Source of the DNA: an uncultured Clostridia bacterium
GTDB lineage: Bacteria > Bacillota > Clostridia > Lachnospirales > Lachnospiraceae
Reading direction: 5' to 3'
Assembly: GCA_937895705.1 (NCBI GenBank)
Contig: CALBKM010000044.1
Coordinates: 62,001-126,000, forward strand
Length of the DNA: 64,000 bases
Part shown: positions 58,920 to 64,000 of the stretch, piece after piece
Numbering within the stretch: position 1 is the first letter of the stretch
Layout of the letters: each line of letters starts with the position of its first letter
Notes under the pieces: model-generated
Seen by the model: only the letters and a program-made list of their open reading frames with translations
Told to the model about the DNA's origin: nothing
The model's database searches: none
Program-made: the position numbers and the translations under genes

Positions 58920-59870
58920 ATGCAGACAAGAAACGGCGGAGATAAAATGGACCGCGCAAATTTTTGTGACAGCTTATGCAGACAAGTGCTTTCCGTGTTG
59001 GGGGAAGAGTATCGCACGGAACTGTCGCAAGTAAGAAAAAACAATGGTGTGATGAAGGATGTATTGTATGTAAGGAAAGAGAACAGTGAGTGTATTCCGT
59101 GCTTTTATATGGACGAGTTGTATGGATCATATTGTATGGGAGAAAATGAAATCGGACTTGCGGAATATCTGTCCAACGTTGTTTTGAACGAATGTGATGT
59201 TGTAAAAGAGCAAGCGAAAGAGTATCTGACCAAAGAATGGATGGTGGATAATCTGTTTGTAAGGCTTCTTCATTTTGAGAAGAATGCAAAATGGCTGGAG
59301 AATGCGGTGTACGTAAGGGTGATGGATCTGGCGGCAGTGTTTTACGTTTTAACGGAGGATTGCGAAGAGGGGGTAAAGAGTTTTCAACTGCCGAAGAATG
59401 CGTGGGAGACGTTGGAGTTAGGCACTGCGGAAGAGTATTTCGAAACGGCGGTAGAGAATACGAGAAGGCTTTTTCCGGAAAAACTCTGGTGTTTGGAACA
59501 GCGTGTTGCGGAATGCGAAATAAAAGGGGATGAACCGTCCTGTGTACTGACAGAACAGCAGGGTGCGATGTACTCTCATCGTTTGTATGTTTTAACAAAT
59601 CACAGAAGGATTAACGGTGGAATGGTAATGATGTATCCGGGAGTATTGCGACGGCTTTCCGAAAAATTTTCCGGAAGTTTTTATGTGATTCCCAGCAGTA
59701 TTCATGAAGTATTATTGTTAAAAGCTACCGAGGAAGAGGATGCAAACTACTTAAACCGTATGGTGCGTGCGGTAAATGAGCAACAGGTGGCACCGGAGGA
59801 AGTGTTGGCCGATTATGTGTATTTTTACGATGCGGAAGAACAGGAACTGCACAGTTTGACCGGTAATTAG
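58920..59870 (+). CDS. DUF5688 family protein
   Basis: A 316-residue cytoplasmic protein. Its layout matches what I recall of DUF5688 from Lachnospiraceae: an N-terminal helical part with NNGVMKDVLYVRKENSECIP, a central EYLTKEWMVDNLFVRLLHFEKN region and a C-terminal part with a SFYVIPSSIHEVLLL segment and a Met/Val-rich strand. ATG with AAGGAGTG; an in-frame ATG at 58947 is a weaker choice. Families of this protein are often multicopy and without known function. A terminator follows. Confidence 0.78.
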   Translation: MQTRNGGDKMDRANFCDSLCRQVLSVLGEEYRTELSQVRKNNGVMKDVLYVRKENSECIPCFYMDELYGSYCMGENEIGLAEYLSNVVLNECDVVKEQAKEYLTKEWMVDNLFVRLLHFEKNAKWLENAVYVRVMDLAAVFYVLTEDCEEGVKSFQLPKNAWETLELGTAEEYFETAVENTRRLFPEKLWCLEQRVAECEIKGDEPSCVLTEQQGAMYSHRLYVLTNHRRINGGMVMMYPGVLRRLSEKFSGSFYVIPSSIHEVLLLKATEEEDANYLNRMVRAVNEQQVAPEEVLADYVYFYDAEEQELHSLTGN

Positions 59871-59874
59871 AAAA

Positions 59875-59913
59875 AAGCACCTGTTATTCCGAACTAAGGA
59901 ATGACAGGTGCCT
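59875..59913. terminator. Bidirectional terminator between convergent genes
   Basis: GCACCTGTTATTCC pairs with GGAATGACAGGTGC with one mismatch. On the minus strand it is followed by six T residues, so it mainly ends the minus-strand gene. Confidence 0.8.
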
Positions 59914-59930
59914 GTTTGCATGTGATAAAA

Positions 59931-61025
59931 TTAATTTCCGGAGGAATTCGAAACAAGAAGCTGGTAGAAATCTTTTAAGTCATCGTCGGATAAAAGAGCT
60001 TCCTGCATTTTTTCATTGGTTTGTTTCGCAAGTTCCTGAATTTCATCACTCTGAATTACAGCGGCACAATAGGCATCCGTGTCAAGAGACGTAATACCGA
60101 GGTATACGGCCGGAATGCCGGTGACGGGATCTAAGTCAATGTAGTAGGACTCCATGCACGGAGCAGGTGTCTGGGAAAACACAATCTTTTCATTGTGTGT
60201 AACAAATGCAATGTATTCAAATTCATTAACGCCCGGATACAAAAGTAAATCGTAATCGGAGAAAGATTCCGTAACGGAGTATCGGGAGGCGATATAATCA
60301 AGGTTCAGGTATTCGGAATCCGTAACGCACTGCTTGAGCAACGGTTCATTGACAGCCAGACAAGCGTTGTGGTACCGACGAATCAGCGATAAGACGGACA
60401 AATTCAAAACCTCTTCGGTTTGGCGCACTTCCGAAAACGCAGTCATGGTCTTGGAAGAGAGCGGTATCGTCTGGATACGGAACGTGCCGTCAGGAAGTCG
60501 TTTTACGTAATATTCCGAAAACTGCGGTACGGAAATCAGGATATCGTTGTAATAAAGCGAGTAGGTGGCGTATACAATAGAAAAGACACCGTCGATTCCG
60601 GGCTTGGAATACAGTTCTATGTTTTCCACCCTTTTTACGTTCTTTGAGTTGTTTTCCATAAGGGTAGGACTGAGCAAGGTTGCATCGGTTACCAGAGAAG
60701 AGGTGGTTTCAAAGTCGTTGGCGTAATACGCCTGAATATAAGACGTAACTAGCTCTGATACGGCAGGAAGCGGTTTGCTTAATCCTATGTTAAGAAGAAC
60801 CTGATATGAAGGTTCCGGGGCGGATGTCGGAGAAACCGTTTCCGGCGAAGGAGTGGCGGTACTGTCCGTTAAGAGTTCAGGGTCTGGTGTAAGCGTCGGA
60901 GCAACAGTGGCCGTCGGAGTAACGTCGGTAACCGTAACGTCCGTTGTCTGCGGATATAACAAAAAGGAGAGTCCGAGCACAAGAGCCGAACTGGATATAG
61001 CAGATATACAACGCTTAAACTTCAT
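59931..61025 (-). CDS. Exported Pro/Thr-rich protein with unknown C-terminal domain
   Basis: A 364-residue exported protein. A Sec-type signal (basic start MKFKR, hydrophobic to about residue 25) leads into a low-complexity Thr/Pro/Ser linker (about 30-85, repeats of TPT and PSP) and then a ~270-residue mostly beta domain. No lipobox cysteine is seen after the signal, so it is either released or wall-associated. The ATG at 61025 follows AAAGGAGGG; an upstream in-frame start would break the signal peptide. Linkers of this kind are common in cell-wall and sensor proteins of Lachnospiraceae. Confidence 0.7.
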   Translation of the reverse strand: MKFKRCISAISSSALVLGLSFLLYPQTTDVTVTDVTPTATVAPTLTPDPELLTDSTATPSPETVSPTSAPEPSYQVLLNIGLSKPLPAVSELVTSYIQAYYANDFETTSSLVTDATLLSPTLMENNSKNVKRVENIELYSKPGIDGVFSIVYATYSLYYNDILISVPQFSEYYVKRLPDGTFRIQTIPLSSKTMTAFSEVRQTEEVLNLSVLSLIRRYHNACLAVNEPLLKQCVTDSEYLNLDYIASRYSVTESFSDYDLLLYPGVNEFEYIAFVTHNEKIVFSQTPAPCMESYYIDLDPVTGIPAVYLGITSLDTDAYCAAVIQSDEIQELAKQTNEKMQEALLSDDDLKDFYQLLVSNSSGN

Positions 61026-61103
61026 AAGAAACCCTCCTTTGTATTTTTTTAACAACCACTATTTATCATACCAAAAAAATTAGAGAAAATCAACTGTTTC
61101 TAC

Positions 61104-61132
61104 TTGACCAAATGTTGTTAATTGGATATAAT
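61104..61132 (+). promoter_or_regulatory. Promoter of tRNA-Arg
   Basis: TTGACC and TATAAT are separated by 17 bases, ten bases before the tRNA. Confidence 0.82.
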
Positions 61133-61141
61133 ATCATTATT

Positions 61142-61215
61142 GCATCTGTAGCTCAGTGGATAGAGCAATGGTTTCCGGAACCATGTTAGCGGGGGTTCGA
61201 GTCCCTTCAGATGCA
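61142..61215 (+). tRNA. tRNA-Arg (CCG anticodon)
   Basis: A 74-base tRNA cloverleaf. The acceptor arms GCATCTG (61142-61148) and CAGATGC (61208-61214) pair, the D arm GAGC/GCTC region, the anticodon arm ATGGT/ACCAT with loop TTCCGGA and the T arm with GGTTCGAGTCC are all present. The anticodon CCG reads the Arg codon CGG. The CCA end is not encoded. A T-run follows directly and should end transcription. Confidence 0.96.
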
Positions 61216-61298
61216 TTTTTTCTTTATTTTGGTGCGAGAGTCCGTAGAGGGATTCTTTATATCGGGATGCGTTTTGCCGGGAGGGCAGTACGATGGGA

Positions 61299-61333
61299 GC
61301 TTTTCCGTAGGTAGAACGCGGGAAGGCTTTTTT
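61299..61333 (+). terminator. Terminator upstream of the rluF-leader repeat
   Basis: GCTTTTCCG pairs with CGGGAAGGC through G-U pairs and is followed by six T residues that also begin the outer stem of the repeat at 61328. Confidence 0.65.
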
Positions 61334-61471
61334 GCGTGCAGGCAAAGTGAGCAAAGAGTTACCGGTGCAAGCATGCTTGCAGACCGGTGACGAAATGCGA
61401 ACGCGCCCACGACTGAGTGACGAAAGTCACGAAGTTGTGGGAGAAGCGAAGCACAGCCTGAACGCAAAAAA
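61328..61471 (+). repeat. Cloverleaf-like palindromic repeat, copy 2 (upstream of rluF)
   Basis: The outer stem TTTTTTGCGT/ACGCAAAAAA plus CAGGC/GCCTG encloses three hairpin positions as in copy 1 at 13391. Hairpin 1 is ACCGGT with GCAAGC/GCTTGC at 61361-61388. Hairpin 2 (about 61405-61441, CCCACGACT/AGTTGTGGG and GTGAC/GTCAC) shares a 19-base identical stretch at 61395-61413. The GTGAC/GTCAC pair replaces GCGAC/GTCGC of copy 1, a compensatory change. It sits between a terminator and the rluF start; the 307-base gap is thus largely filled by these elements. Confidence 0.75.
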
Positions 61472-61521
61472 GAAGCAGGCAAAGTGAGCAAAGAACAGAG
61501 AGTGTTAGAAAGGATGTTGTG

Positions 61522-62415
61522 ATGAAGGCGAAGAAATTTGCAGCGGATGAAGTTGCGGAAGGTGTAAGAATTAATAAGTATCTGGCGGATGCGGGAGTGT
61601 GTTCGCGGCGGGCTGCGGACGGTTTTATTGAAGAAGGAAAAGTGTTTATAGACGGCGAGAGGGCTGTCATGGGAAGCAGAGTGTTGCCGGGACAGATCGT
61701 AGTGTTTAACGGAAAGGAACTGAAGAAGGAAGAAGACCTGGTGCTTCTGGCGTTGAATAAGCCGAGAGGTATTGTATGCACCAGTGATAAGAGAGAGCCG
61801 GACAATGTAGTGGATTTCGTAAATTACGGAAAGCGCATTTATCCCATCGGCCGCCTGGATAAGGATTCCGAAGGCCTGCTTCTTTTAACCAATGACGGGG
61901 ATATCGTAAACAAGATTCTTCGTGCGGGAAATTATCACGAAAAGGAATATATCGTAAAAGTAAATAAGATGATTACAAAGGAATTTTTGCAGGGAATGGC
62001 AGGCGGTGTGCCGATTTTGGATACCGTTACAAGACCGTGTAAAATCGAAGCTTTGGACAAGTACCGCTTTAAGGTAATATTGACTCAGGGACTGAACAGG
62101 CAGATTCGCCGTATGTGTGAGTATTTCGGATATCGGGTGGTACATTTGCAGAGAGTACGTATTATGAATATTTGTCTCGGTCACCTTAAGTCGGGAGATT
62201 ATCGTAAACTGACGCCGCAGGAACTTTCGGAACTGCAGAATTTGATTCGGAAGTCTTCCAATACGCCGGTGCTTCACGACAAATCCAAAAGCGAAGGCAG
62301 TGTGACATATGCGAAGCCGAGAGAGAAGCGTACAGGAGAAGGAACTACGGAGAAAGAAAAGTACGGAAGACCGGGAAACGAAAAGAGAGGCGTCAACAGT
62401 TACCGAAAGGCGTAG
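61522..62415 (+). CDS. rluF: 23S rRNA pseudouridine synthase, RluF-type
   Basis: A 297-residue pseudouridine synthase. An N-terminal S4 RNA-binding domain (INKYLADAGVCSRRAADGFI) precedes the catalytic domain with GRLDKDSEGLLLLTND (Asp near residue 113). RQIRRMCEYFGYRVVHLQR near 195 fits the RluF/YciL group, which modifies U2604 in E. coli. The C-terminal ~60 residues are basic and low-complexity, an RNA-binding tail. The ATG at 61522 is chosen over an adjacent GTG at 61519 by spacing to GAAAGGA. The leader contains the repeat element. Confidence 0.87.
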   Translation: MKAKKFAADEVAEGVRINKYLADAGVCSRRAADGFIEEGKVFIDGERAVMGSRVLPGQIVVFNGKELKKEEDLVLLALNKPRGIVCTSDKREPDNVVDFVNYGKRIYPIGRLDKDSEGLLLLTNDGDIVNKILRAGNYHEKEYIVKVNKMITKEFLQGMAGGVPILDTVTRPCKIEALDKYRFKVILTQGLNRQIRRMCEYFGYRVVHLQRVRIMNICLGHLKSGDYRKLTPQELSELQNLIRKSSNTPVLHDKSKSEGSVTYAKPREKRTGEGTTEKEKYGRPGNEKRGVNSYRKA

Positions 62416-62431
62416 AGGAGGGACGGTTTCT

Positions 62432-64000
62432 ATGGAAGAAACGAAGCAGATGCAACGAATGCGGGAGCTGCACAAGATATTAAAAGAGGCAGCAAAGGCA
62501 TATTATCAAGATAGTTCCGAAATTATGAGCAATTACGAATATGATGCGTTGTACGATGAACTGGTGGCTTTGGAAAAAGAAATCGGTATTGTGTTGGCGG
62601 ACAGTCCGACGGTAAAGGTGGGGTACGAGATCGTCAGCGAATTGCCGAAGGAGGCCCATGCCGCACCGATGCTTTCTTTGGATAAGACAAAGGACCGGGA
62701 ATCTCTTGTGGATTGGTTGCAGGGAAGAGCCGGAGTGCTTTCCTGGAAGTTGGACGGTCTTACGAATGTGCTTACTTACGAGAATGGTGAATTGGTGAAG
62801 GGTGTCACCCGAGGAAACGGTGAAATTGGAGAAATTATTACAAATAACGTAAAAGTATATAAAAATATACCGCTTACGATTCCGTATAAAGGAAGGTTAA
62901 CTGTTCGCGGCGAAGCAATCATTACCTATTCGGAGTTCGAGCGGATTAACGGAGAGATTGCCGAGGCGGAGGCAAAGTATAAGAATCCTCGAAATCTTTG
63001 TAGCGGTACGGTACGTCAGTTAAACAATGAGATTACGGCCCGGAGAAACGTATTGTTTTATGCTTATACGCTGGTAACGGCAGAGGAGGACCTTTCCTTT
63101 ATTACCCGAAGCGAGCAGATGGAATTCCTCGCAAATCAGGGATTTACCTGTGTGGAGCATGTGCTTGTGACACCGGAAACAGTTGTAGAACACATTGGCA
63201 GGATGGAAGAAAAACTCCCGGAAAACGATTTCCCATCGGACGGTCTGGTGCTTACCTTTGATGATATCGCATTTGCCAATAGTCTCGGCAGAACCGCAAA
63301 GTTTCCGCGGGATTCCGTTGCGTTTAAATGGGCGGATGAGATTGCGGAAACAGAACTTTTAGAAATCGAGTGGAGCGCGTCAAGAACCGGTCTGATCAAT
63401 CCGGTGGCGATTTTTGCCCCGGTGGAGCTGGAAGGGACCACGGTATCCCGTGCAAGTATTCACAACGTCAGCATTATGGAAAGTCTTGCTCTCGGTATCG
63501 GAGACACGGTGCAGGTGTATAAGGCGAATATGATTATTCCGCAGATTGCGGCGAATCTCACAAAGAGCGGTACCGCAAAGCCTCCGGTGTGTTGTCCGGT
63601 GTGCGGGTCACAGACAAGCCTTAAGGTGGAAAATGATGTGAAGTCTTTGTACTGTGTGAATACGGAGTGTCCGGCAAAGAAGGTAAAATCCATTGCCCAC
63701 TTTGTGACCAGAGATGCTATGAACATTGAAGGATTATCGGAGGCAACCATCGAAAAGTTTTTAAATGAAAAGATCATTACGAAAGCGGCGGATTTGTTCC
63801 GGTTGGCGGAACATAAAGAAACTATTATCACCATGGAAGGCTTCGGTGAAAAGTCTTATGCGAACCTGATTGCTTCCGTGGAGGCGGCAAGGACGATAAC
63901 GCCGGCAAGATTTTTATATGCGCTGGGTGTTCCGAACATCGGAGTGTCTACCGCAAAGGTAATTTGTCGTTCCTTTGAAGAGGATATCGAGCGTGTCATG
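62432..64000 (+). CDS. ligA: NAD-dependent DNA ligase, truncated at window edge
   Basis: A replication and repair ligase. 523 codons are visible; the C-terminal HhH/BRCT part lies beyond the window. The adenylation motif KLDG with Lys106 is in SWKLDGLTN, and a GTVRQL segment and the zinc site (CPVCGSQT near 390 and CVNTECPAK near 410) follow. A MEGFGEKS segment near 470 starts the HhH domain. ATG 62432 with GAGGAGGG upstream, 16 bases after the rluF stop. Confidence 0.95.
   Translation, partial: MEETKQMQRMRELHKILKEAAKAYYQDSSEIMSNYEYDALYDELVALEKEIGIVLADSPTVKVGYEIVSELPKEAHAAPMLSLDKTKDRESLVDWLQGRAGVLSWKLDGLTNVLTYENGELVKGVTRGNGEIGEIITNNVKVYKNIPLTIPYKGRLTVRGEAIITYSEFERINGEIAEAEAKYKNPRNLCSGTVRQLNNEITARRNVLFYAYTLVTAEEDLSFITRSEQMEFLANQGFTCVEHVLVTPETVVEHIGRMEEKLPENDFPSDGLVLTFDDIAFANSLGRTAKFPRDSVAFKWADEIAETELLEIEWSASRTGLINPVAIFAPVELEGTTVSRASIHNVSIMESLALGIGDTVQVYKANMIIPQIAANLTKSGTAKPPVCCPVCGSQTSLKVENDVKSLYCVNTECPAKKVKSIAHFVTRDAMNIEGLSEATIEKFLNEKIITKAADLFRLAEHKETIITMEGFGEKSYANLIASVEAARTITPARFLYALGVPNIGVSTAKVICRSFEEDIERVM

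Noticed and set aside
58819..59598. A 259-codon minus-strand frame opposite the DUF5688 gene
   Set aside because: Pro/Ser/His-rich with no domain and no ribosome site; it is antisense to a well-supported gene.
1..64000. CRISPR arrays, prophage and rRNA operons
   Set aside because: No regularly spaced direct repeats, no phage structural or integrase genes and no rRNA-like sequence were seen anywhere in the window.

Overview
The window looks like a chromosomal segment of a low-to-medium GC Gram-positive anaerobe of the class Clostridia, most likely a member of the Lachnospiraceae. The support is indirect: strong AGGAGG ribosome binding sites throughout, a leucyl T-box leader, an Nfn/GltA-type flavoprotein pair, a YerC-type TrpR-like regulator, LeuS and MetRS of an atypical clostridial type, and several unknown families that I associate with Lachnospiraceae (DUF5688, DUF6033, DUF1836, DUF5808-like). 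Nearly all genes lie on the + strand. The exceptions are two blocks, at 7.9-9.5 kb and 50.8-54.9 kb, and two single genes, near 55.9 kb and 60.5 kb. I saw no rRNA, CRISPR array, prophage or intact transposase. One tRNA gene, Arg-CCG, is present at 61142-61215.

Layout. 0-7.8 kb holds metabolic and housekeeping genes: the 3' part of pheA, an HtrA protease, a PduL-type phosphotransacylase, a phosphohexomutase and a tandem-duplicated esterase. A 402-base imperfect palindrome lies between pduL and the mutase. 7.9-13.1 kb holds a pair of unknown minus-strand paralogues and a GntR/YtrA-led operon of membrane proteins. 13.1-18.4 kb holds leuS behind a T-box and metG behind a long rod-like hairpin, followed by an ECF sigma/anti-sigma pair. 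20.1-28.2 kb is an accessory zone of small unknown proteins, an acetyltransferase, a deacetylase, a frameshifted NUDIX gene, a metallo-hydrolase, an Asp/Glu racemase-like enzyme, a phospholipase C-like protein and two XRE regulators.

28.3-35.1 kb is a compact eight-gene operon whose codon use looks different from its neighbours. It encodes a response regulator, a histidine kinase, a secreted protein, a lipoprotein, two ABC-2 permeases, an ATPase and a second exported protein resembling the first lipoprotein. It is probably a two-component-controlled export or self-protection system of the LanFEG type. A MarR regulator with a palindromic operator and a flavin reductase follow. 36.4-45.9 kb holds small metabolic and RNA-modifying genes: TraX-like, ProC-like, isochorismatase-like, SpoU methyltransferase, two ParB-like domain proteins, a zinc-ribbon kinase, YbaK, a HAD hydrolase and PlsY. 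46.1-49.7 kb is a two-transporter ABC operon with an internal YtrA-type GntR gene and a likely operator on its promoter. 50.8-64.0 kb holds an anion permease, PcrA, the Nfn/GltA pair, a DUF5688 protein, an exported Pro/Thr-rich protein, tRNA-Arg, RluF and the 5' part of ligA.

The strongest unexplained signals are structural DNA or RNA elements in intergenic spaces: a two-copy repeat (13391-13528 and 61328-61471) that can fold as an outer stem with three hairpins, shows compensatory base changes between copies and sits each time between a terminator and a gene start; the giant palindrome at 3115-3516; and the rod-like hairpin at 16086-16277. On the protein side, the most interesting are the two-component/ABC operon with its paired beta-rich exported proteins, the ParB-like paralogues (one HTH-fused with a lost motif) next to a zinc-ribbon kinase, and an 84-residue membrane protein carrying the signature of Na+-translocating decarboxylase beta subunits. 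No computation was run; all family names come from reading motifs by eye.
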